From an uncultured Moraxella sp. (lineage in GTDB: Bacteria; Pseudomonadota; Gammaproteobacteria; Pseudomonadales; Moraxellaceae): DNA of 14,052 bases. Under the pieces are notes generated by a model. That model was given only the letters and a program-made list of their open reading frames with translations. It had not been told where the DNA came from and did not search any database. The translations under genes were made by a program, and so were the position numbers. Location of the stretch: assembly GCA_916720335.1 (NCBI GenBank), contig CAKAQU010000036.1:1-14052 (forward strand), given 5' to 3'. Below, piece after piece: positions 1 through 6,315 of the stretch; the stretch's first letter is position 1; each line of letters starts with the position of its first letter.

Positions 1-827
1 ATGGCATTGATGATAATGGACTGCTTGATTATGATGAGATTGCTCGTTTAGCAAAAGAACATAAACCTAAAATGATTATTGCTGGTTTTTCAGCATACAG
101 TCAAGTCATGGACTGGCAAAAATTCCGTGAAATTGCTGACAGCGTTGGCGCTTATTTGTTTGTGGATATGGCACACGTGGCTGGTCTTGTAGCGGCGGGC
201 ATCTATCCAAACCCTGTGCAAATTGCTGACGTAACCACCACAACCACTCATAAAACGTTACGTGGTCCACGCGCTGGTTTAATTTTAGCTAAAGCTAATC
301 CAGAAATTGAGAAAAAATTAAACTCAGCAGTTTTTCCCGGCACCCAAGGCGGACCTCTAATGCATGCCATCGCTGGTAAGGCAGTTTGTTTTAAAGAAGC
401 GATGACTGATGAGTTTAAACAATATCAGCAGCAAGTTGTTAAAAACGCTCAGGCTATGGCAAATACCATCCTTTCTCGTGGTTATGATGTAGTCTCTGGT
501 GGCACCAAAAACCATCTGATGCTTATTAGTTTAATTAAACAAGGCATTACAGGCAAAGAAGCGGATAAATGGTTGGGCGACGCACACATTACTGTAAACA
601 AAAATTCAGTACCCAATGACCCCAAATCGCCTTTTGTAACTTCAGGAATCCGACTTGGCACGCCTGCTATTACAACACGTGGCTTTAAAGAAGCTGAATG
701 TATTGAGCTAGCCGGTTGGATTTGCGATGTACTAGATGCTCGTGGCGCTGAAGAAACTTTAGAAGAAGTACGTGCAAAAGTTTCTGCCATTTGCGATAAA
801 TTCCCTGTGTATGGTCGTAATGCTTAA
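1..827 (+). CDS. glyA: Serine hydroxymethyltransferase, 5'-truncated by the window edge
   Basis: GlyA is a cytoplasmic PLP enzyme that interconverts serine and glycine while loading a one-carbon unit onto tetrahydrofolate. The reading frame is open from base 3, so the gene starts outside the window: 274 residues are visible of the roughly 420 usual for the family. Seen directly: the VDMAHVAG block (visible residues 54-61) that contacts PLP, the TTTTHKT motif with the Schiff-base lysine at codon 252-254, GTQGGP, the NKNSVPND stretch and SGIRLGTPA, whose Arg binds the substrate carboxylate in the family. The C-terminus (PVYGRNA) is full length. The sequence follows E. coli GlyA almost without gaps, so the assignment is firm. 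An inframe ATG at 72 is internal and not the start. The gene ends at a strong hairpin and converges on ccmE. Confidence 0.97.
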   Translation, partial: GIDDNGLLDYDEIARLAKEHKPKMIIAGFSAYSQVMDWQKFREIADSVGAYLFVDMAHVAGLVAAGIYPNPVQIADVTTTTTHKTLRGPRAGLILAKANPEIEKKLNSAVFPGTQGGPLMHAIAGKAVCFKEAMTDEFKQYQQQVVKNAQAMANTILSRGYDVVSGGTKNHLMLISLIKQGITGKEADKWLGDAHITVNKNSVPNDPKSPFVTSGIRLGTPAITTRGFKEAECIELAGWICDVLDARGAEETLEEVRAKVSAICDKFPVYGRNA

Positions 828-842
828 TTGGTAAATTAAATA

Positions 843-875
843 AAAAAACCACTTAAAAATTTTAAGTGGTTTTTT
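843..875. terminator. Bidirectional intrinsic terminator between glyA and ccmE
   Basis: An inverted repeat pairs 843-856 with 862-875 around a 5-nt loop. The core is CCACTTAA/TTAAGTGG, flanked by A-runs on the left and T-runs on the right. Transcripts from either strand would therefore end in a U-tract, which fits the convergent glyA (plus) and ccmCDE (minus) genes. Confidence 0.9.
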
Positions 876-887
876 ATTTATAGCCAC

Positions 888-1421
888 TTATTTTGTCTGT
901 TTGTCTTGGCTGTCTTTTGAAGTTTGATTGCTATCGATATCACTCATTGGATTTGCTGGAACAAATTGTCCATTTTCAACCGAAGTACCGCGTTCTTTAT
1001 GTTCCTGTTTGAGTGATTTAGCAACTTCTGGTGGCATATAATTTTCATCATGTTTTGCCAAAACTTCACTAGCAACAAAAACCCCATCTTTTAATTCGCC
1101 TGTTGCTACCACGCCAGAATTTTCAGCAAATAAATCTGGCAATACGCCGCGATACCGTACAGGAACGGTGGATTTAAAATCAGTAATAGAAAACTGGATA
1201 TTCACAGGGTCATTAGGGTCACGTTTGACACTACCTGCTACAACCATTCCACCTGCACGAATGCGCTTACTTTCAGGTGCTTTTCCTTGGGAAATCATGG
1301 TCGGGTCAAAATAATAATCTGTTTGCTGACGAATGGCATATAAAATCAGACTAACGGCAATTACCGCCCCAAGTAAAATAGCGACCACCCAAATCATCTT
1401 TTTTTGGCGAGCATTATTCAT
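888..1421 (-). CDS. ccmE: Cytochrome c maturation haem chaperone CcmE
   Basis: CcmE is the periplasmic haem chaperone of System I cytochrome c biogenesis. It receives haem from CcmC and passes it to the CcmF/H ligation complex. The 177-residue protein has a single N-terminal membrane anchor (about residues 9-30), an OB-fold beta domain (about 45-120) and the signature HDENYMPPEV. His124 is the residue that binds haem covalently in the family, with Tyr128 beside it. After about residue 140 comes a hydrophilic tail rich in S, N, D, Q and K; such flexible C-termini are usual. The start lies 12 bp after the ccmD stop, so the genes are one operon. It is the last gene before the shared terminator. 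Confidence 0.96.
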   Translation of the reverse strand: MNNARQKKMIWVVAILLGAVIAVSLILYAIRQQTDYYFDPTMISQGKAPESKRIRAGGMVVAGSVKRDPNDPVNIQFSITDFKSTVPVRYRGVLPDLFAENSGVVATGELKDGVFVASEVLAKHDENYMPPEVAKSLKQEHKERGTSVENGQFVPANPMSDIDSNQTSKDSQDKQTK

Positions 1422-1433
1422 ACAAAAACCTTA

Positions 1434-1643
1434 TTATTTTAATTGTTGACGCTGTCTGTTTGTCAGTCGTTCTTGGCGTATTGATTGATGAGTGAGTTTT
1501 TCTATTACATTTTTACGTTCTGATTTGGTAAATAAAATCAATAAAAATAGCACAATCATTGTAATTACATAACACGACCACACATATGGTCCGTGTCCGC
1601 CCATATTTAAAAATTCAGAAAAACTAGAAAAATACACTGTCAT
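1434..1643 (-). CDS. ccmD: Haem exporter accessory protein CcmD
   Basis: CcmD is a small membrane protein that joins the CcmABC complex and helps release holo-CcmE from it. The 69-residue product has the family layout: a short periplasmic start containing FLNMGGHGPYVW, one membrane helix (about residues 20-39), then a basic cytoplasmic tail (ERLTNRQRQQLK at the end) of probable helical form. The MGGxxxxVW block is the typical CcmD signature. It sits 11 bp downstream of ccmC and 12 bp upstream of ccmE, which supports the call for such a short protein. Confidence 0.92.
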   Translation of the reverse strand: MTVYFSSFSEFLNMGGHGPYVWSCYVITMIVLFLLILFTKSERKNVIEKLTHQSIRQERLTNRQRQQLK

Positions 1644-1654
1644 GGCTGGTTTAC

Positions 1655-2443
1655 CTACTGGCTTTTACAGTTTTTTAAATAATCAATAACCCACGTCTTG
1701 CGGTTTTCTCTTAATAAAATTAAAGAATTTGTACGATAAATGGTCAATGCTGCCGCCAAAAAATACATACCCAAAATCATCAGCAGCAGCGGAACCCACA
1801 TGCTCGCTGGCATTTTTGGGGCATTGGTTACGGTAAACGTTGAACCTTGATGTAAGGTGTTCCACCATTCAACCGAATATTTAATGATTGGCAAATTGAC
1901 CGCGCCTACAATCGATAAAATTGCTGCGGCTTTACCGCGATTTTGGCTATTTTCAAACGCACTAAACAACGCCAAAACCCCCGTATATAAAAATGCCAAA
2001 ATCAGCATGGAGGTTAAGCGTGCATCCCACACCCAATAAGTTCCCCAGGTTGGCTTACCCCAAATCGCTCCTGTGATTAAACTCAATACACAGCAAATCA
2101 AACCAATCGGGGCAACGGCTTGAGCAACAATGTTGGCAGTTTTAATTTTCCAAACCAAAAAAATAACCCCAAGAACTGCCATGGCAAAATAAATACTCAT
2201 TGCAAGACTTGCTGTTGGCACATGAATAAAAATAATTCGATAGCTGTTGCCTTGCAGATAATCAGCAGGTGCAAAAATAAGCCCCCAAGTCATACCAACA
2301 CTAAGCAAAATAAAAGCAACTAAACTAAGCCATTTTACCCAGCCTGAAAAAATTTTAAAAAATCGTTCTGTGCCAACGGTAGTTAAAAATCCTTGCCACA
2401 GACGATTTAAAAAATTAGGGTTTTGCAGGCTTGCTTTGGGCAT
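1655..2443 (-). CDS. ccmC: Haem transporter/handling protein CcmC
   Basis: CcmC is an inner-membrane haem-handling protein that presents haem to CcmE. From the ATG at 2443 it is 262 residues with six predicted membrane helices. It carries the tryptophan-rich WWD motif WGKPTWGTYWVWDARLT (residues 129-143 region) and the two histidines that flank it in the family, His74 (FIHVP) and His198 (WWNTLHQG). A longer open frame begins at a TTG at 2509, but an extended -10 promoter lies inside that extension (2483-2488), so translation from 2509 is unlikely. The extra N-terminal residues also do not match the family, in which E. coli CcmC has 245 residues. No strong ribosome-binding site precedes the ATG. 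It heads the operon ccmC-ccmD-ccmE; ccmA, ccmB and ccmF-H are not next to it. Confidence 0.96.
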   Translation of the reverse strand: MPKASLQNPNFLNRLWQGFLTTVGTERFFKIFSGWVKWLSLVAFILLSVGMTWGLIFAPADYLQGNSYRIIFIHVPTASLAMSIYFAMAVLGVIFLVWKIKTANIVAQAVAPIGLICCVLSLITGAIWGKPTWGTYWVWDARLTSMLILAFLYTGVLALFSAFENSQNRGKAAAILSIVGAVNLPIIKYSVEWWNTLHQGSTFTVTNAPKMPASMWVPLLLMILGMYFLAAALTIYRTNSLILLRENRKTWVIDYLKNCKSQ

Positions 2444-2482
2444 AACACACCATTTACTTGTCTTTAATCTATAAATTCGCCA

Positions 2483-2509
2483 ATTATAACATGGTTTGAT
2501 TTTTAACAA
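2483..2509 (-). promoter_or_regulatory. Extended -10 promoter for ccmCDE
   Basis: On the minus strand there is a perfect TATAAT (2483-2488) preceded by TGT, giving the extended -10 form TGTTATAAT. A TTGTTA at 2504-2509 could serve as a weak -35 with a 15-bp spacer. Transcription would begin near 2476, about 32 nt before the ccmC ATG at 2443. Confidence 0.7.
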
Positions 2510-2576
2510 AAAAAATTGTCGTTTTTTAAATATTAAATTATTAAAAACAATTTTTTTAAAAATTTTTTAAAAACTG

Positions 2577-2606
2577 TTGCCTTTTTAGGGTGTTTTAAGT
2601 GAAAAT
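2577..2606 (+). promoter_or_regulatory. Possible weak promoter for the amino-acid ABC operon
   Basis: TTGCCT (2577-2582), 18 bp, then GAAAAT (2601-2606) each match four of six sigma-70 consensus bases. The overlapping TATAGA at 2606-2611 is an alternative -10 without a good -35. The region 2521-2575 is almost pure A/T runs and could act as an UP element. The match is weak; the call rests partly on this being the only intergenic space ahead of the operon. Confidence 0.3.
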
Positions 2607-2621
2607 ATAGAGTTTAACCAA

Positions 2622-3407
2622 ATGGATTATGCTATGACAGACCGCCCCATTGCTCTTAATTTAAAAGACATTCATAAAAATTACGGCTCGCTTGAAGTAT
2701 TAAAAGGTGTTTCTTTAACTGCCCACGATGGCGATGTTATTAGTATTTTAGGTTCAAGCGGTTCAGGCAAATCAACTTTACTTCGCTGCATTAATTTATT
2801 AGAAAAACCCAGCAGTGGTGAAATTTTTATTGGACAAGAAAAATTAGAATTAATTGAAAAAAAAGGCGAATTGGTTGCCAAAAATCCCAAACAACTTGAA
2901 AAACTGCGTTCAAAAATTGGTTTTGTATTTCAAAATTTTAATCTTTGGCCTCATAAAACAATTTTGCAAAATATTATTGAAGGTCCAACCCAAGTATTAG
3001 GCATTAATAAGGACGAAGCAATTGCTGATGCTCAACGTCTATTAGATAAAGTTGGACTGCTTTCAAAAAAAGATGCTTATCCTGACAATCTATCAGGCGG
3101 TCAAAAACAGCGAGTTGCCATCGCTCGTACACTGGCAATGAAACCGCAGGTTTTATTGTTTGATGAACCAACTTCTGCCTTAGACCCTGAGCTGGTCAAT
3201 GAAGTTTTGGCGGTTATGAAAGAACTTGCTGATGAAGGTCGAACCATGTTGATTGTTACCCACGAAATGCGTTTTGCTCGTGAGGTATCCAGCCAAGTGG
3301 TATTTTTGCACCAAGGACGCGTTGAAGAAATGGGTCCGCCTGATGAGATTTTTGACAATCCAAAATCTGCTCGAGTTAAAGAATTTATGGCATCACATCA
3401 AAATTAA
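2622..3407 (+). CDS. Polar amino-acid ABC importer, ATP-binding protein (HisP/ArtP/GlnQ family)
   Basis: This is the cytoplasmic ATPase that powers the importer encoded by the next five genes. In 261 residues it shows every nucleotide-binding element: Walker A GSSGSGKST (44-52), Q-loop Gln104 (FVFQNFNLWPH), signature LSGGQKQR (157-164), Walker B VLLFDEPTSALDPE (177-190) and the H-loop His214 (VTHEM). The 12-residue or so insertion after the second strand (LELIEKKGELVAKNPKQ) and the FLHQGRVEE block are most like HisP. ATG 2622 gives MDYAMTDRP; the second ATG at 2634 is equally possible, as neither has a clear ribosome-binding site and a leader from the suggested promoter would be very short. 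The gene lies 49 bp before the first receptor gene. The family and role are firm; the substrate is not determined by this subunit. Confidence 0.95.
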   Translation: MDYAMTDRPIALNLKDIHKNYGSLEVLKGVSLTAHDGDVISILGSSGSGKSTLLRCINLLEKPSSGEIFIGQEKLELIEKKGELVAKNPKQLEKLRSKIGFVFQNFNLWPHKTILQNIIEGPTQVLGINKDEAIADAQRLLDKVGLLSKKDAYPDNLSGGQKQRVAIARTLAMKPQVLLFDEPTSALDPELVNEVLAVMKELADEGRTMLIVTHEMRFAREVSSQVVFLHQGRVEEMGPPDEIFDNPKSARVKEFMASHQN

Positions 3408-3456
3408 GACAGTTGTTTTAATTTAGTTATTTTTTATTATTTTTTAAGGAATTTTT

Positions 3457-4323
3457 ATGGTAAATTTTGCAAATACCTATGCCAAAATTGGTGCTGGTTT
3501 ATTATTTAGTATTGCTTTAACCGCATGTTCTGGAGAAAAATCAGACACATCAGCAGCAACCGATAATAAAGGCAGCGAAGGCACATTGGTAATTGCTACT
3601 GAAGCTAATTACATGCCATTTAACGGCACAACTGCGGACGGTAAAATTATTGGGTTTGATGTTGATGTTATCAATGCTGTTTGTGAAGAAATGCAAACCA
3701 AATGCGAAGTGGTAGCTCAAGACTGGGATGGTTTATTGCCAGGACTTTTAACCAAAAAATACGACGCAGTCATTGCAGGTATGTCCATCACACCAGAACG
3801 TTTAGAGCAAGTGGATTTTAGCGACCCATATTTTGCCAATACCATCGTTTGGTTAGCAAAAAATGACGGTAGTTTTAACCCCAAAGACATTAAAAATATG
3901 GTACTTGGCGGTCAGCGTGGCACTACAGGCGCACTATATATCGGCAAAAACTACGATGGCAAAGATGGCAACCGTGTACAACTGTATGATACCTATGAAA
4001 ATGCCTATTTGGATATGAAAGCAGGACGCAACCAAGCAGTCATGGCGGAAAAAGCATCAGCAGCTTATTGGTTAAAACAAAACCCCCAAGGCTTTGGGCT
4101 GATTGGTGATGAAATTGACAATGGTGATAATTTAGGTATTGCTGTACGTAAAGGCGACGCTTTAAAAGATAAAATCAATAAAGCGCTAGGTGCACTCAAA
4201 ACCAATGGCAAATTAGAACAAATCAAACAGCAACATTTTGCAGCAAATGCACAAGCTAAAGCTCCAGAACAAGACAGCACAGCTACCAAAACCGATGAAA
4301 AACCACAAGAAGCCGCTAAATAA
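3457..4323 (+). CDS. Amino-acid substrate-binding lipoprotein 1 of three (SBP family 3)
   Basis: A periplasm-facing receptor of the ABC importer, 288 residues. A signal peptide ends in the lipobox LTAC, so Cys24 should be acylated. The body (about 43-262) is a family 3 solute-binding domain of the HisJ/LAO type: IATEANYMPF, GFDVD, the Cys76/Cys83 pair matching the HisJ disulphide, DWDGLLPG, and GMSITPER with Ser110 and Arg115, the Arg that binds the ligand carboxylate. The Asp that holds the ligand amino group in HisJ (Asp161) aligns with Glu198 here (MAEKA), unlike its two neighbours. Residues from about 263 on form an A/K/Q/T/E-rich hydrophilic tail not needed for the fold. AAGGA at 3446-3450 sits 6 nt before the ATG. 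The ligand is probably a polar or charged amino acid; its identity cannot be read here. Confidence 0.92.
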   Translation: MVNFANTYAKIGAGLLFSIALTACSGEKSDTSAATDNKGSEGTLVIATEANYMPFNGTTADGKIIGFDVDVINAVCEEMQTKCEVVAQDWDGLLPGLLTKKYDAVIAGMSITPERLEQVDFSDPYFANTIVWLAKNDGSFNPKDIKNMVLGGQRGTTGALYIGKNYDGKDGNRVQLYDTYENAYLDMKAGRNQAVMAEKASAAYWLKQNPQGFGLIGDEIDNGDNLGIAVRKGDALKDKINKALGALKTNGKLEQIKQQHFAANAQAKAPEQDSTATKTDEKPQEAAK

Positions 4324-4350
4324 TCATTAATAAATTAATAAGGAATTTTT

Positions 4351-5199
4351 ATGAAATTTCAATTCAGTCCAAAATTATTCTTAACAGCATTGACCGTTTT
4401 GGCACTTTCAGCCTGTTCAAATGAAAAAACCAATGAACAAACCAAACAAGCTCCAGCAAGCAATAATGAAAAAGTTGTGCGCATTGCCACCGAATCCAGT
4501 TTTAAACCTTTTAGTTATCTGGACAACCAAGGAAACTTAGTAGGATTTGAGATTGATCTTGCTACTGCTTTGTGTAATGAGATGAAGGTTGAATGCGACA
4601 TTAAAAGTTACGATTGGGACAGTTTAATCCCAAGTTTGCAAGCCAATAAAGCCGATGCAATCATGTCGGGTATGTCCGTTACGCCTGAACGGTCTGCGGT
4701 GGTTGATTTTAGCAAACCGTATTTTAACAATACCTTTGTATTAATTGCTAAAAAAGGTGAAAATTTAACCATGGAAAATATCGCTGGCAAAACTGTTGGG
4801 GCTCAACAAGCCACTGTTGCCGCAGATTATTTAACCAAAAATCAACCAAAAGCGACCTTAAAAACCTATGACAAACAAGATAATGCTTATCTTGACTTGA
4901 CTGCAGGGCGTATTGATTTGATGATTTCAGACATTGCTCCTGCTTTGGATTGGTTAAAAACCGATGCTGGCAAAGATTATGAGGTGCAAGGCAAACCCAT
5001 CAATACCAATGACGTTGTTGCTGTTGCTGTGCGTAAAGATGACCCTTTAAAAGGCGAATTTGACAAAGCTATTGACGCTCTAAAAGCCAATGGCAAATAC
5101 GATGAAATCGCCAAAAAACATCTTGGTGTGGATTTAAAAAGCCTAGAAGCTGGTGAAACTCAAACAGCTGATGACAAAAAGCCTGCTGACAGTAAATAA
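4351..5199 (+). CDS. Amino-acid substrate-binding lipoprotein 2 of three (SBP family 3)
   Basis: The second receptor paralogue, 282 residues, starts 27 bp after the first. The lipobox LSAC gives lipidated Cys22. The family 3 domain runs from about residue 41 to 260. Pocket positions by comparison with HisJ: Phe51 where the other two have Tyr, Glu67 (GFEID) where the others have Asp, Trp89, Ser109, Arg114 and Asp194 (MISDIAP). The Cys75/Cys82 pair is kept. A hydrophilic tail of about 20 residues (D, K, T, A, E) follows the domain. The ribosome-binding region is the same as that of the first gene (AAGGAATTTTT before ATG), consistent with duplication. A weak hairpin follows the stop. It likely shares the downstream permeases with its paralogues but binds a somewhat different ligand (inference). 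Confidence 0.92.
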   Translation: MKFQFSPKLFLTALTVLALSACSNEKTNEQTKQAPASNNEKVVRIATESSFKPFSYLDNQGNLVGFEIDLATALCNEMKVECDIKSYDWDSLIPSLQANKADAIMSGMSVTPERSAVVDFSKPYFNNTFVLIAKKGENLTMENIAGKTVGAQQATVAADYLTKNQPKATLKTYDKQDNAYLDLTAGRIDLMISDIAPALDWLKTDAGKDYEVQGKPINTNDVVAVAVRKDDPLKGEFDKAIDALKANGKYDEIAKKHLGVDLKSLEAGETQTADDKKPADSK

Positions 5200-5218
5200 T
5201 CACACCCAATAACAACTG

Positions 5219-5243
5219 ATGGTTTTTTGGATAAAACCATTTT
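5219..5243 (+). terminator. Weak hairpin after receptor gene 2
   Basis: ATGGTTTT (5219-5226) pairs with AAAACCAT (5233-5240) around the loop TTGGAT and is followed only by TTT. The 8-bp stem is A/T-rich and the U-tract short, so partial termination or protection of the upstream mRNA 3' end is more likely than a full stop. Confidence 0.45.
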
Positions 5244-5283
5244 CAAATGTCCATTCAAAATTACTCACATAAACTGAGCATAC

Positions 5284-5375
5284 AGAGCAGTGTCAGGCAT
5301 TCGTTAGGCGCTGCTCTAGTTTGAAAATTATCTCTAAATGTATTTTAGACCACCCTAACGAATAGGGATTTTTTA
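5284..5375 (+). promoter_or_regulatory. Attenuator-like leader ahead of receptor gene 3
   Basis: Three elements can be paired by eye. Hairpin A joins 5284-5294 (AGAGCAGTGTC) to 5307-5317 (GGCGCTGCTCT) with two G-U pairs. Hairpin B joins CCCTA (5353-5357) to TAGGG (5363-5367) over a 5-nt loop, and an A plus six T residues follow, giving the form of a small intrinsic terminator. The loop side of A, ATTCGTTAGG (5299-5308), is a perfect 10-base reverse complement of CCTAACGAAT (5354-5363), which covers the left arm, loop and first base of the right arm of B. Forming the long-range helix would break B. This is the geometry of a terminator/antiterminator switch, or of a pseudoknot. No effector or known riboswitch class is recognised, and neither folding energy nor conservation has been calculated. 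Confidence 0.45.
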
Positions 5376-5391
5376 AATTAAGGAAAATTTG

Positions 5392-6255
5392 ATGAAAAAT
5401 ATGTTTAAAGCTGCTCTTTTTTTGGGCATATTACTTTTGAGTGCTTGTGGCGAAGAAACTAAAACCCAAGAAACTGGGCAACCAAATGATACATCAAAGC
5501 AAACCTTACGAATAGCCACCGAAGGCGCTTACGCTCCTTTTAATTATACGTTTAATAACGGAGATTTGGCGGGGTTTGATGTAGATATTGCCAATGCCTT
5601 ATGCGATAAAATGGCGGTAACCTGCCAAATCAACGCCCAAGAGTGGGATGGTATCATTCCCGCCTTAAAAACAGACAAATTTGACGCCATCATCTCAGCC
5701 ATGTCCGTTACGCCTGAGCGCAGTGAACAGGTAAGTTTTAGCAAACCTTATTTTAATAACACGCTGGTTTTTCTTGCCAAAAACGACAGTACTTTTGACC
5801 CAAAAAATACCAACGATATTAAATCAGCAACCATTGCTGTGCAAGGTTCGACTATTTCAAGCCAATATTTGGATAAAACCTACCCAGAAGTTACCCCACA
5901 AATGCACAATACTCTGGATAATGCCTTTTTAAATTTAGCCAGCGGCCGGGCAACCGTCGTACTTAGCGATAAACTACCCGCTTTAACTTGGCTAACTAGC
6001 GATTTGGGTAAAGATTTTAGTATTAAGGGCGATGAAATTGACATTCATGACAATTTTGCGATTGCAGTCAATAAAGGCAATGATGAACTTTTGGGGAAAT
6101 TTAATCAAGCTCTTGATGAAATCAAAGCTGATGGCACTTATGATAAACTGGTGCAAAAACATTTTGGTGATGCCTTAAGTAGCCCAACAACCAAAACAGC
6201 CGCTCAAAATGAAGAAGTTCAAACAAAAACCCAAGTAAAAGCAGATACAAAATAA
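5392..6255 (+). CDS. Amino-acid substrate-binding lipoprotein 3 of three (SBP family 3)
   Basis: The third receptor paralogue, 287 residues from the ATG at 5392. An inframe TTG directly upstream (5389) would add one Met, but AAGGAA at 5380-5385 is well placed for the ATG. The lipobox LSAC gives lipidated Cys19. The family 3 domain spans about 38-260 with Tyr47, Asp63 (GFDVD), Cys71/Cys78, Trp85, Ser105, Arg110 (MSVTPER) and Asp193 (VLSDKLP). It ends in a T/K/Q/E/A-rich tail of about 27 residues. It shares short exact DNA stretches with receptor 2, for example 17 identical bases at 4672-4688 and 5701-5717, pointing to duplication. Unlike the other two it is separated from the preceding gene by 192 bp with hairpins, so its output may be set separately. 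Confidence 0.92.
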   Translation: MKNMFKAALFLGILLLSACGEETKTQETGQPNDTSKQTLRIATEGAYAPFNYTFNNGDLAGFDVDIANALCDKMAVTCQINAQEWDGIIPALKTDKFDAIISAMSVTPERSEQVSFSKPYFNNTLVFLAKNDSTFDPKNTNDIKSATIAVQGSTISSQYLDKTYPEVTPQMHNTLDNAFLNLASGRATVVLSDKLPALTWLTSDLGKDFSIKGDEIDIHDNFAIAVNKGNDELLGKFNQALDEIKADGTYDKLVQKHFGDALSSPTTKTAAQNEEVQTKTQVKADTK

Positions 6256-6315
6256 GCCAACATAATTACCCAAATTTTGCTAAAATAGTAAATTTTGTTA
6301 CCCTGTCAAAAGGCG

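Noticed and set aside
482..790. Reverse-strand open frame of about 100 codons inside glyA
   Set aside because: It lies wholly in a well-conserved gene on the other strand, has no recognisable product and no ribosome-binding site.
2444..2509. Longer ccmC start at TTG 2509
   Set aside because: The perfect extended -10 at 2483-2488 lies downstream of this codon, and the extra residues do not match the family.
3101..3358. Reverse-strand open frame within the ABC ATPase gene
   Set aside because: It is antisense to the Walker B and signature region; composition and lack of signals mark it as a by-product of the real frame.
6271..6290. A/T-rich hairpin ATTTT-GCT-AAAAT between receptor 3 and permease 1 as a terminator or promoter
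   Set aside because: The stem is five A/T pairs only, no U-tract of note follows, and the -35/-10 matches are poor.
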